From contig NZ_JACIBK010000020.1 of assembly GCF_014195325.1 (NCBI RefSeq), positions 1 to 64,000 of the forward strand: a DNA stretch of 64,000 nt, given 5' to 3'. Under the pieces are notes generated by a model. That model was not told the DNA's origin. It did no database searches and worked only from the letters and a program-made list of their open reading frames with translations. Positions 33,066-41,633 of the stretch are shown one piece after another (the stretch's first letter is position 1; every line of letters starts with the position of its first letter). The stretch comes from Rhizobium sp. BK650. Lineage in GTDB: Bacteria > Pseudomonadota > Alphaproteobacteria > Rhizobiales > Rhizobiaceae. A program made the translations under genes and the position numbers.

Positions 33066-33977
33066 ATGACCGGTTCCGGTCCGCAGCGCATCCGCGCTGT
33101 CCGAAAACGGCGAAAGTCACAATGGCGCGGCTTTCTCTATATCGCGCCGGCCATGGCGCTCGTCATCGTCTTCTTCGTCATGCCTGTATTGTTCACCGGC
33201 TGGATGAGCCTGCACAACTGGCCGCTGATGGGTGCGGCGCGCTGGATTGGCTTTGCCAATTATATCCGCATGTGGAACGACAGCCGCTTCATGGCGGCCC
33301 TGAACTTCACCGCCTATTACACAGTCATCGTAACCATCGCGATCTTCGCGGTCGCCTTCCCGCTGGCAATCTTCGTGGAGAAGGAACGCCGCTTCGTCAG
33401 CACCTACCGCACGATCATCTTCCTGCCGGTCGTGGTCGGCCTGGCGACCGCTTCGCTGCTCTGGGTCTGGCTTGCCAATGTCGATAGCGGCTTCTTCGGC
33501 CCTGCCCTTCGCGCGCTCGGCCTCGTCGAGCGAAGCCCCAATATCATGGCGAGCTTCGATACGGCCTTCGCAACCATCATCGTCATGGTCGTCTGGAAAA
33601 TCGCCGGCTTTACGATGATCATCCTATTGACCGGTCTGCAAGCCATTCCGTCCGAATTGACGGAGGCTGCCCGCATCGATGGCGCCAACCGCTGGCAGCG
33701 ATTCCGGCATCTGACGCTGCCGCTGATGCGCAAGACGATTGCGCTGGCGCTGATCGTCTCTGTCACCGGCTCAATCCTCGCCTTCGACCAGTTCTACATC
33801 ATGACGTCGGGCGGGCCACAGAACAAAATGATCTCCGTCGTCTACTACATCTTCAACCAGTCCTTCGTGTCCTTCAATCTGGGCTATGGATCCGCGCTTT
33901 CGATCGTGCTCCTGGCGATCCTCGTTGCGATCTCCATCATCCAACTCTGGCTGCTGCGCGTCGGGGAGGAACGCTGA
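33066..33977 (+). CDS. Carbohydrate ABC transporter permease (MalF/UgpA type)
   Basis: A 303-residue permease with six hydrophobic segments. LYIAPAMALVIVFFVMPVLF is the first helix, and the cytoplasmic EAA loop reads LTEAARIDGANRWQRFRHLT. It overlaps the second permease by one base (TGATG). Confidence 0.93.
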   Translation: MTGSGPQRIRAVRKRRKSQWRGFLYIAPAMALVIVFFVMPVLFTGWMSLHNWPLMGAARWIGFANYIRMWNDSRFMAALNFTAYYTVIVTIAIFAVAFPLAIFVEKERRFVSTYRTIIFLPVVVGLATASLLWVWLANVDSGFFGPALRALGLVERSPNIMASFDTAFATIIVMVVWKIAGFTMIILLTGLQAIPSELTEAARIDGANRWQRFRHLTLPLMRKTIALALIVSVTGSILAFDQFYIMTSGGPQNKMISVVYYIFNQSFVSFNLGYGSALSIVLLAILVAISIIQLWLLRVGEER

Positions 33978-34840
33978 TGATCTCCTCCGCGAAGCGCCGT
34001 GCCCGCAAACGCCTCAGGTCGCAATCGGCTTATCATGTCGCCGGCATTGCCATTTCGATCTTTTTCCTGGCGCCCTTCATCATCACATTGCTTGCCTCGT
34101 TCCGACATGGCACCGAGGCAAGCCTGCCACCGTTGCCGCCATGGCCCACGACAGGGGTCAGCTTCGATGCCTATGCGCTGCTCGATACGTTTGGCGCCGG
34201 CATCTGGCGGCACATGATCAACTCGCTCTTCGTCTCGCTGGCGACAGTGCTGCTGACCGTCACAGTCAGCCTGCTCGCAGGCTACGGCTTCTCGCGCTAC
34301 CGGTTTCCGCTGAAAAACGCGCTCTTCGTGTTGATCATCGCCACGCTGATGATCCCGTTCCAGTCGATCCTGACACCGCTCTTCATCATTCTGGCAAAGC
34401 TCGGTCTCAACAATTCACTGCTGGGACTGACCTTGGTTTATGTCACGCTGCAACTCCCCTTCTCCGTCTTCATGATGCGCAATGCCTTTGACGCCGTTCC
34501 GAAGGAGATCGAAGAGGCGGCGCGAATCGATGGCGCGCGGGATCTGAGGCTGCTGATCCGCGTACTGCTGCCGCTGGTGCTGCCGGGCATTGCGACGGTC
34601 GCGATCTTTGCCTTCCTCAATGCCTGGAACGAGTTCCTTGCCGCTCTCGTACTGCTCTCCAGCAACGAGAAATACACGCTGCCCGTGCTGATGACGGCGG
34701 TGCGCGCCGGTCGCCTCGGCGCCATCAACTGGGGCGCGGTTCAGGCGGGTGTCATCGTCATGACGATCCCGTGCCTAATCGTCTTCCTGCTTCTGCAACG
34801 CTACTACATGCGCGGGCTCATGGCCGGCGCGGTGAAATGA
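33977..34840 (+). CDS. Carbohydrate ABC transporter permease (MalG/UgpE type)
   Basis: A 287-residue permease of the same family. Typical LAGYGFSRYRFPLKNALF, FQSILTPLFIILAKLGL and EAA loop IEEAARIDGARDLRLLIRV. The start overlaps the previous stop. It pairs with the 33066-33977 product as the membrane channel. Confidence 0.93.
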   Translation: MISSAKRRARKRLRSQSAYHVAGIAISIFFLAPFIITLLASFRHGTEASLPPLPPWPTTGVSFDAYALLDTFGAGIWRHMINSLFVSLATVLLTVTVSLLAGYGFSRYRFPLKNALFVLIIATLMIPFQSILTPLFIILAKLGLNNSLLGLTLVYVTLQLPFSVFMMRNAFDAVPKEIEEAARIDGARDLRLLIRVLLPLVLPGIATVAIFAFLNAWNEFLAALVLLSSNEKYTLPVLMTAVRAGRLGAINWGAVQAGVIVMTIPCLIVFLLLQRYYMRGLMAGAVK

Positions 34841-34867
34841 TGACTTTTCAACGAAATGGATGAAACT

Positions 34868-36796
34868 ATGAACAAGCTGAAGAGAGACCGCCAGTTCCGT
34901 CCCCTGCCCGTGCCGAGTGTCGCGCTACAGGGTCTGTTTGGCGATCGCCAGGACGCGATCTGCGATTCCACCGCCGAAACGCTGCTCGATCGCTGCGTTG
35001 AGGCTGGCATGCTGCAGGCGATCGACGTGACCCAACCGAGCCCCGGCGTGGTTATTCCGATTGGTCCTTGGGGCGGCTCGACGCAGATGTTCTGGGACAG
35101 CGATCTCGGCAAGTCGATCGAGACCGTAGCCTATTCGCTCTACCGCAGGCCCAATTCGAATCTCGAAGCCCGCGTCGATGAGATCATCGACATGTATGAG
35201 AAGCTGCAGGACAAGGACGGCTATCTGAACGCCTGGTTCCAGCGCGTGCAGCCTGGCCGGCGCTGGACGAACCTGCGTGACCATCACGAGCTCTATTGCG
35301 CCGGTCACCTGATCGAAGGCGCCGTCGCCTACTATCAGGCGACCGGCAAAAAGAAGCTGCTCGACATCATGTGCCGCTATGCCGATTACCTGATCACGGT
35401 CTTCGGCCACGGCCCCGGCCAGATCCCCGGCTATTGCGGCCACGAGGAAATTGAGTTGGCGCTCGTCAAGCTCGCGCGCGTGACCGGCGAGAAAAAGTAT
35501 CTTGACCTCTCGAAGTTCTTCATCGATGAGCGCGGCACTGAGCCGCATTTCTTCACCGAAGAGGCAATTCGCGACGGCCGTAGCGCCGCAGATTTCCATC
35601 AGAAGACCTACGAATATGGCCAGGCGCACGTGCCGGTGCGCGAACAGAAGAAGGTCGTAGGCCATGCGGTGCGCGCCATGTACCTCTATGCCGGCATGGC
35701 CGATATCGCCACGGAATATAATGACGATACGCTGACCGCGGCGCTCGAAACCCTCTGGGACGATCTGACGACCAAGCAGATGTATGTCACCGGCGGCATC
35801 GGCCCGGCTGCTTCCAACGAAGGCTTCACCGACTATTACGACCTGCCGAACGAAAGCGCCTATGCCGAGACCTGCGCGTCGGTCGGCCTCGTCTTCTGGG
35901 CAAACCGCATGCTCGGTCGCGGCCCGAACCGCCGCTATGCCGACATCATGGAGCAGGCACTTTATAACGGTGCTATGGCCGGGCTTTCACTCGACGGCAC
36001 CCGCTTCTTCTACGAAAACCCGTTGGAAAGTGCGGGCAAGCACCATCGCTGGATCTGGCACCATTGCCCCTGCTGCCCTCCGAACATCGCCCGCCTGCTC
36101 GCTTCCGTCGGCTCCTACATGTATGCGATCGCCGAAGACGAGATTGCCGTCCACCTCTACGGAGAAAGCAAGGCCCGATTCGATTTGGCCGGCGCCAAGG
36201 TCGAACTTTCGCAGCAGACGCGTTACCCTTGGGATGGCGCAATCCATTTCGACCTGATGCTCGATCAGCCTGCTCATTTTGCGCTGTCGCTGCGCATCCC
36301 CGAATGGGCCGATGGTGCAACGCTTTCAATCAACGGCGAGAATTTCGATCTAGCATCCGTCTTGACGGATGGTTATTCCCGCATCGAGCGCGATTGGAAG
36401 AGCGGCGACACGGTCGATCTGTCGATCCCACTCAGGGCCCGCAAACTCTTCGCCAATCCGCTGGTCCGTCAGGATGCCGGCCGCACGGCGCTGATGCGCG
36501 GTCCGATGGTCTATTGCGTCGAGGAAACCGATAACGGTGCTGGACTGAACGGCATTTCTCTGTCAGCCGATGTTTCGCAAGCCAAGACCTCCGAGATATC
36601 GGGCCTTCGCGACGCGGTCGCCCTCGACCTGCCCGTCAGCCGCGATACCGCCGATTGGGGCTCGACGCTCTATCGCACATCTCCTCCAGCAACTAGGCAG
36701 GCGACTGCGCGGTTCGTGCCCTATCCGTTCTGGGACAATCGCGAGCCGGGCGAGATGCTCGTCTGGCTCAGAGCCGGCGAGGCGCGCGGTGCATAA
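34868..36796 (+). CDS. GH127-family beta-L-arabinofuranosidase
   Basis: A 642-residue glycoside hydrolase (DUF1680). Key GH127 residues can be seen: E334 and C336 in YAETCASVG and the paired cysteines C402/C403 in HHCPCCPPN; in Bifidobacterium HypBA1 the matching Glu and three Cys bind zinc and one Cys is the nucleophile. No signal peptide, so the glycoside is cleaved in the cytoplasm after import. ATG 34868 follows GGAT at a good distance; an in-frame ATG at 34856 would add four residues. The gene is embedded between transporter permeases and ATPase. It most likely releases L-arabinose from plant arabinofuranosides such as those on hydroxyproline-rich glycoproteins. Confidence 0.92.
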   Translation: MNKLKRDRQFRPLPVPSVALQGLFGDRQDAICDSTAETLLDRCVEAGMLQAIDVTQPSPGVVIPIGPWGGSTQMFWDSDLGKSIETVAYSLYRRPNSNLEARVDEIIDMYEKLQDKDGYLNAWFQRVQPGRRWTNLRDHHELYCAGHLIEGAVAYYQATGKKKLLDIMCRYADYLITVFGHGPGQIPGYCGHEEIELALVKLARVTGEKKYLDLSKFFIDERGTEPHFFTEEAIRDGRSAADFHQKTYEYGQAHVPVREQKKVVGHAVRAMYLYAGMADIATEYNDDTLTAALETLWDDLTTKQMYVTGGIGPAASNEGFTDYYDLPNESAYAETCASVGLVFWANRMLGRGPNRRYADIMEQALYNGAMAGLSLDGTRFFYENPLESAGKHHRWIWHHCPCCPPNIARLLASVGSYMYAIAEDEIAVHLYGESKARFDLAGAKVELSQQTRYPWDGAIHFDLMLDQPAHFALSLRIPEWADGATLSINGENFDLASVLTDGYSRIERDWKSGDTVDLSIPLRARKLFANPLVRQDAGRTALMRGPMVYCVEETDNGAGLNGISLSADVSQAKTSEISGLRDAVALDLPVSRDTADWGSTLYRTSPPATRQATARFVPYPFWDNREPGEMLVWLRAGEARGA

Positions 36797-36797
36797 A

Positions 36798-37877
36798 ATG
36801 GCGGATACGGGCGTTGTACTGACCGAAATTCGCAAGAGTTTCGGAAATCTGGAAGTCATCCATGGCATCGACCTGACCATAACGGAGGGATCCTTCGTCG
36901 TTTTCGTCGGCCCGTCTGGATGCGGAAAATCGACGCTGCTGCGCATGATTGCCGGCCTGGAGGATGTCACTGACGGCGAGATCGAGATCAAGGGACGCAA
37001 TGTCACCGATCTCGACCCCTCCGATCGCGGCATCGCCATGGTCTTTCAGTCTTACGCGCTCTATCCGCATATGAGCGTGCGAGACAATCTCGCCTTCGGC
37101 CTGAAGATGGCGCGAACGCAGACCCCAGAGATCGAGGCCCGTGTCAAGGCGGCCTCGACGATCCTAAAGATCGACCATCTGCTTGATCGCCGACCAGGCC
37201 AGCTCTCCGGCGGCCAGCGGCAACGCGTGGCGATCGGCCGCGCGATCGTGCGCAAGCCGGACGTTTTCCTCTTCGATGAGCCCCTCTCGAACCTCGACGC
37301 GGAGTTGCGCGTCTCGATGCGCATCGAAATCGCAAGACTTCACCGTGAACTCGGCAATACGATGATCTATGTCACGCACGATCAGACGGAAGCGATGACT
37401 CTCGCCGACAAGATCGTCGTGCTGCGTGATGGATATATCGAACAGGCGGGAACGCCGCGCGAAATCTACGAGCGGCCGAACAATGTCTTTGTCGCGGGCT
37501 TCATCGGTTCGCCGCGCATGAACCTGCTCGAGGCAAGCTGGGCGGGCGACGGCACTATCCTGGTGGCCGGCAACCGGATCCGTTCGCCGATCAGCGGCGC
37601 TGGCTTAAGCGAAGGGCAGAAGATTACCCTTGGCATGCGTCCGGAGCATCTGAGGATCGCGACGGGCGCCCACGATGAGGCATTGTCGGCCACGGTCGAT
37701 TTTGATGAATATCTCGGCGGCACGCAGTTCCTCTATTGCCAGCTTGGCGATGGTCAGCCGCTGACTGTCGAATATCGCGGTTCCTCAGACATCGCGACAG
37801 GCAGCCGGCTCGCCTTCACCTGTGACCCGGTGCATCTGCACATCTTCGATGCCGACGGCATGCGGCTCGACAAATAA
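36798..37877 (+). CDS. Carbohydrate ABC transporter ATP-binding protein (MalK/UgpC type)
   Basis: A 359-residue ATPase: Walker A GPSGCGKST, Q-loop FQSYALYPHM, signature LSGGQRQRVAIGRAIV, Walker B VFLFDEPLSNLDAELR, H-loop YVTHDQTEAMT, then the C-terminal OB-fold/TOBE regulatory domain (LGMRPEHLRI). The ATG begins 1 base after the GH127 stop, so its translation is coupled; the long open frame from 36570 is antisense-free overlap with GH127 and not used. It completes the importer. Confidence 0.93.
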   Translation: MADTGVVLTEIRKSFGNLEVIHGIDLTITEGSFVVFVGPSGCGKSTLLRMIAGLEDVTDGEIEIKGRNVTDLDPSDRGIAMVFQSYALYPHMSVRDNLAFGLKMARTQTPEIEARVKAASTILKIDHLLDRRPGQLSGGQRQRVAIGRAIVRKPDVFLFDEPLSNLDAELRVSMRIEIARLHRELGNTMIYVTHDQTEAMTLADKIVVLRDGYIEQAGTPREIYERPNNVFVAGFIGSPRMNLLEASWAGDGTILVAGNRIRSPISGAGLSEGQKITLGMRPEHLRIATGAHDEALSATVDFDEYLGGTQFLYCQLGDGQPLTVEYRGSSDIATGSRLAFTCDPVHLHIFDADGMRLDK

Positions 37878-37978
37878 ACTCCCCCGGCAGTAAGCTGCGC
37901 TCCTGTTCATTCCGTTGGGGTCCCGGGGGCACCGGAACTGAGCTCTCGTGGAGGACAGTACTCACCTGTCGCGTTATA

Positions 37979-38521
37979 TTGATCGTTTTCCTGGATTTCG
38001 AGGCATCGTCCCTCAGCAAGAAAAGCGTTCCGATCGAAATTGCTTGGGTGTTCGAGGACGGACGCTCACACTCTGTCTTGATTCGCCCCGCCGCTGGCTG
38101 GGACGATTGGGCGGCCGATGCAGAAGCAATCCATGGAATCTCGCAGGAGTTGCTGGCATCGGAGGGCGTTCCGGTGGAGCAGGTCGCTCGTGAAATGCTC
38201 AAGGTTTTGACCGGGCACGAGCTCTATGCGAGTGCCCCTTCGTGGGATGGAAAATGGCTGAGCGTCCTCTTGCGCGCTGCCGGCTTTCCTCGGCATGCCC
38301 TGCGGCTCGGAAAGTCACGGGACGCCTTTATGGCCGCGGCACGTGAATTGACAGGAGCGGCCATCACGGAGACCGAGCTATCGAAGCTCATCGACAGCAT
38401 CGTCGAGGAAAGCAAGGCGGCAATGCCGGCGCATCGCGCACTGGCGGACGCGACGCTCGAGCTTACCCGATGGAAGCTTGTCCGTGAGGCTGCCAAGAAG
38501 CTGGTGGCAACAGGCGAGTAG
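37979..38521 (+). CDS. DnaQ-like 3'-5' exonuclease-fold protein
   Basis: A 180-residue protein beginning MIVFLDFEASSLSKKSVPIE, where DFEAS is the Exo I (D-x-E) element of DEDD exonucleases; later PAHRALADATLE carries the H-x5-D-like Exo III element. The middle DEDD Asp is less clear (SAPSWDGKW is a candidate). The start is a TTG at 37979 without a good Shine-Dalgarno, chosen because the first beta strand follows at once. It might be a real small exonuclease or a degenerate relative. It stands between the arabinofuranoside operon and a convergent LysR gene, with 3 bp between the stops. Confidence 0.65.
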   Translation: MIVFLDFEASSLSKKSVPIEIAWVFEDGRSHSVLIRPAAGWDDWAADAEAIHGISQELLASEGVPVEQVAREMLKVLTGHELYASAPSWDGKWLSVLLRAAGFPRHALRLGKSRDAFMAAARELTGAAITETELSKLIDSIVEESKAAMPAHRALADATLELTRWKLVREAAKKLVATGE

Positions 38522-38524
38522 AGG

Positions 38525-39415
38525 TCAGCGCTTGTGGAAGCTCTCGGTCACCCAACGCGCGAAATCCGCAGCCGGGGGCGGAAGGCGATCGAAGTTGCGG
38601 GCAACCAGCCAATAGGCGCCGTTCGCAACTGTGAGGTCGAAGAGCTGTCGCAAGCGGCCGGCCCGGATTTCCTCCTCTGCGAAGACTTCGTCCAGGAGTG
38701 CAACGCCTTGGCCGCGCAGCGCCGCCTGCAGAACGAGACCGTCATCGGCATAAACGGGTCCCCTCGCCGCCTCGGGCATGGCGATGCCGGCCGCCTCAAA
38801 CCACCGACTCCAAGCGTCGCGGTTTTCCTCATGCAAAAGCCCGTAAGCAAAGATGTCATGCGGAGAAGAGATCGGCGGGCCACCCTTCAGAAGATAGGAA
38901 GCGATCACGGGCACCATGCGGACATCCATCAGATGCCGACTTTCTGTCCGCGGCCACGCAGCGACGGTGGCGCTGTGCCTGATCGCGATCTGCGCTTGGC
39001 CGGTACGGAATTCGATCGTGCGCGGATCGGCATCGAGTGATACCTCCACGCCAGCGTGGAGTTTGCAAAATTCCGGCAGCCGCGGCACAAGCCAGCAGGC
39101 GGCAAAAGAAGGTTCGACGCTAATCTTCAGATCGGCAGACGCTGAAGCTCCCCAGATATCCGCCAGGCAGTCGTCGATCCGGTCGAAGGAAGATGTCAGC
39201 ACGGCAAGCAATTTCCGGCCGCTAGCGGTCAGGACGACACTTCGATGGCGCCGCTCGAAAAGCGGCCCGTCTAACATCTGCTCCAGCTCACGAATCTGGC
39301 GGCTAACCGCCGCCTGCGAGATGAACAGCTCCTCGGCCGCAAGCGTGAAGCTCTCCAGCCGTCCCGCCACCTCGAAGCTGCGCAATGCCGTCAGCGGTAG
39401 CCGGCCACGCTTCAT
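38525..39415 (-). CDS. LysR-family transcriptional regulator (GcvA/AmpR-like)
   Basis: A 296-residue LTTR: LPLTALRSFEVAGRLESFTL, LFISQAAVSRQIRELEQMLD, RRHRSVVLTASGRKLL. Three bases before its start is an AmpR/GcvA-style inverted repeat (39419-39433). It is divergent from the aldo-keto reductase, 280 bp away, but control of that gene is not certain. Confidence 0.9.
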   Translation of the reverse strand: MKRGRLPLTALRSFEVAGRLESFTLAAEELFISQAAVSRQIRELEQMLDGPLFERRHRSVVLTASGRKLLAVLTSSFDRIDDCLADIWGASASADLKISVEPSFAACWLVPRLPEFCKLHAGVEVSLDADPRTIEFRTGQAQIAIRHSATVAAWPRTESRHLMDVRMVPVIASYLLKGGPPISSPHDIFAYGLLHEENRDAWSRWFEAAGIAMPEAARGPVYADDGLVLQAALRGQGVALLDEVFAEEEIRAGRLRQLFDLTVANGAYWLVARNFDRLPPPAADFARWVTESFHKR

Positions 39416-39418
39416 CCT

Positions 39419-39433
39419 ATAACCTCAAGTTAT
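39419..39433. promoter_or_regulatory. LysR-type binding site (T-N11-A) at its own start
   Basis: ATAACCTCAAGTTAT, arms ATAAC/GTTAT around 5 bp, which contains the T-N11-A pattern. It almost touches the LysR start codon, as expected for an autoregulatory site. Confidence 0.5.
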
Positions 39434-39651
39434 TCGAAGCCGACGATAAGCTCGTTTGAAGACTAAGCGCAAGAGGAGGAGAACGCTCGAAAAAGGAGAG
39501 AAGCCATGTGGAAGCAAATCCTTTGCATTCTGAGGGATTCACTTCGCCTCGCCACCTTTGAATCAAACGGCAAGGATGGACGAGGGAATCGGGACTGCTG
39601 AACGCTCACGCAGCTTATCGGGATTTTTGCGCATTCATAATCCTGCACCGG

Positions 39652-39665
39652 GGTCTATATAGACC
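39652..39665. promoter_or_regulatory. Palindrome in the aldo-keto reductase promoter
   Basis: Perfect 14-bp palindrome GGTCTATATAGACC, 30 bp before the ATG at 39696. The TATATA centre could be part of the -10 region. It looks like a repressor operator; the cognate regulator is not evident in the window. Confidence 0.55.
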
Positions 39666-39695
39666 TCTCCTTACTTGAGAAGCAGGAGCGTCACG

Positions 39696-40685
39696 ATGCA
39701 GAAACGCAAACTCGGCAGCCAGGGACTTGAAGTATCGGCCATCGGCCTCGGGTGCATGGGAATGAGCCAGTCCTACGGGCCGGCTGATGAAACGGAATCC
39801 ATCGCAACCCTTCACCGCGCTATCGAGCTCGGCTGCACTTTCCTCGATACGGCTGAGGTTTACGGCCCCTATAAGAACGAGGAGTTGCTCGGCCGCGCGC
39901 TGAAAAGCCGCCGCAACGAAGTGATACTCGCTACCAAATTCGGTTTCCGCCTGAAGGATGGCAAGCAGGTCGGCACCGAACGCGACAGCCGGCCGCAAAC
40001 CATTCGCAGCGCAGTTGAAGGCTCGCTCAAGCGCCTTGCTACAGACCATATTGACCTCATCTACCAGCACCGCGTCGATCCAGCCGTTCCCATGGAAGAC
40101 GTTGCCGGCACTGTCGCCGAGCTCGTCAAAGAGGGTAAGGTGCGCTACTTCGGCCTTTCCGAAGTGGGTGTCGCTAACATCCGGCGCGCCCACGCTATCT
40201 TCCCGGTGTCGGCCGTGCAGAGCGAATATTCGCTCTGGGAGCGCAATCTGGAGGCCGACGTCATCCCCGCCTTGAGGAAACTCGGCATCGGTGTCGTGCC
40301 CTTCAGCCCACTCGGCCGGGGCTTTCTGACCGGAGAGGTCAAGCGCGCAGAGGATTATCCGGAAGGCGATTTCCGCCGCGGCGATCCGCGCTATCAGGGC
40401 GAAAATTACGACGCCAATGTTCGCGCGGCCGAGGCCGTCCGCTCCGTTGCATCCTCGCTCGGCGCCAAGCCTGGCCAGGTGGCGCTTGCCTGGATCCTGC
40501 ACAAGGGCAGCGATTTCGTGCCGATCCCCGGCACCAAACGCCGCACCTATCTGGAGGACAATATCGCCGCAGCCGACATCACGCTTAGCGCCGAACAGAT
40601 AAAGGCGCTCGATGAAGCGCTTGCTCCTGGCAAGGTTTCCGGCATGCGCTACAACGACACGATCATGGCGACGATCGACCGCTGA
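39696..40685 (+). CDS. Aldo/keto reductase
   Basis: A 329-residue NADPH-dependent AKR of the YajO/PLR-like group: MQKRKLGSQGLEVSAIGLGC, catalytic Asp and Tyr in FLDTAEVYG, Lys in LATKFGF, His in YQHRVDP, and the cofactor-binding IPGTKRRTYLEDN near the C-terminus. AGGAG is well placed before the ATG at 39696. It reduces aldehydes or ketones to alcohols. It is followed after 6 bp by a convergent SDR stop. Confidence 0.92.
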   Translation: MQKRKLGSQGLEVSAIGLGCMGMSQSYGPADETESIATLHRAIELGCTFLDTAEVYGPYKNEELLGRALKSRRNEVILATKFGFRLKDGKQVGTERDSRPQTIRSAVEGSLKRLATDHIDLIYQHRVDPAVPMEDVAGTVAELVKEGKVRYFGLSEVGVANIRRAHAIFPVSAVQSEYSLWERNLEADVIPALRKLGIGVVPFSPLGRGFLTGEVKRAEDYPEGDFRRGDPRYQGENYDANVRAAEAVRSVASSLGAKPGQVALAWILHKGSDFVPIPGTKRRTYLEDNIAAADITLSAEQIKALDEALAPGKVSGMRYNDTIMATIDR

Positions 40686-40691
40686 GGGCGG

Positions 40692-41522
40692 TCAGGCGTC
40701 GATATCGGTCGACAGCGTGATCTCCTTCTGTGCTTCCAGCTCGGCAAGCCGCTCACCCAGAGCCTTGCGGATTGACTGATAGGTCGTGCTGCCGAGCGCA
40801 AGTCTTCTGGGTGCCGGTTGTTTTTCAGCCGCCGCGATCATCGCATCGGCCATCTTCACCGGGTCGCCCAGGATCTTGAACGAGCCGTCGGCAATTGCCC
40901 TGCGTACCTGGCCGGCCGGTGTATCCTCATAGACATCCATCTGCGGCGGCCTGACGAGGCCGGCGCCAAAATCCGTGCCAGCCGGCCCCGGTTCGGCAAT
41001 GATGATGTCGACGCCGAAGGGCGCGACTTCTTGTGCTACCGCCTCGATGAAGCCTTCGATCCCCCATTTGGTGGCGTGATAGAGGCTGAAATTCGGATAG
41101 GCGATCTGTCCGCCTTCCGAAGCGACCTGAAGGATGCGACCGCCGCCCTGCTGACGCAGATGCGGCAAGGCCGCGCGGATCACCTGGATTGAGCCAATCA
41201 GATTGGTATCAATCTGGTGACGGATCTGCGCATCGCTAACCTCTTCTGCAGCACCAAACAGGCCGTAGCCGGCATTGCTGACGACGACATCGATGCGCCC
41301 CATCTGCTGAAAGGCGGCGTCGACGACTGCACGAACTGCCCGGTCGTCGGTGACGTCCAGGCTTGCGACCCAGAGCCGTTCGTCGTACTGCGCCCCAAGG
41401 TCAGCCAGGGCCTCGCGCTTGCGCAGGGTGGCGGCAACGCGATCGCCGCGCGCCAGCAGCTTTTCAGTCATGATCCGGCCGAAACCCGAGGATGTTCCTG
41501 TGATCAACCATGTCTTCGTCAT
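40692..41522 (-). CDS. Short-chain dehydrogenase/reductase
   Basis: A 276-residue classical SDR: WLITGTSSGFGRIMTEKLLA (cofactor TGxxxGxG), NAGYG, catalytic Ser in ILQVASEGGQ and YHATK. The sequence IIIAEPGPAGTDFG follows. The ATG 41522 fits the family; the ORF is open to 41570. It is divergent from a LysR gene with a clear LysR-type operator between them (41580-41600), so expression is likely LysR-controlled. Confidence 0.92.
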   Translation of the reverse strand: MTKTWLITGTSSGFGRIMTEKLLARGDRVAATLRKREALADLGAQYDERLWVASLDVTDDRAVRAVVDAAFQQMGRIDVVVSNAGYGLFGAAEEVSDAQIRHQIDTNLIGSIQVIRAALPHLRQQGGGRILQVASEGGQIAYPNFSLYHATKWGIEGFIEAVAQEVAPFGVDIIIAEPGPAGTDFGAGLVRPPQMDVYEDTPAGQVRRAIADGSFKILGDPVKMADAMIAAAEKQPAPRRLALGSTTYQSIRKALGERLAELEAQKEITLSTDIDA

Positions 41523-41579
41523 CGTCTCTACCCTTTCTGATGCCGCTGAATCACGGCTTGATGACTGCAAAGATAGAGG

Positions 41580-41600
41580 GGATTATTGATGTGATAATCC
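41580..41600. promoter_or_regulatory. LysR-type operator in the SDR/LysR divergent promoter
   Basis: GGATTAT-N7-ATAATCC, a perfect 7-bp inverted repeat containing ATTAT-N7-ATAAT and hence T-N11-A. It lies 33 bp before the LysR ATG (41634) and 57 bp before the SDR start (41522). Confidence 0.75.
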
Positions 41601-41633
41601 GTTCAAACTTGCATGAGTTGCTGAAAAATACCC

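Noticed and set aside
39419..39433. ATAACCTCAAGTTAT as a SoxR box
   Set aside because: It resembles half of the SoxR consensus, but the full 18-bp palindrome is missing; a LysR T-N11-A site explains it better.
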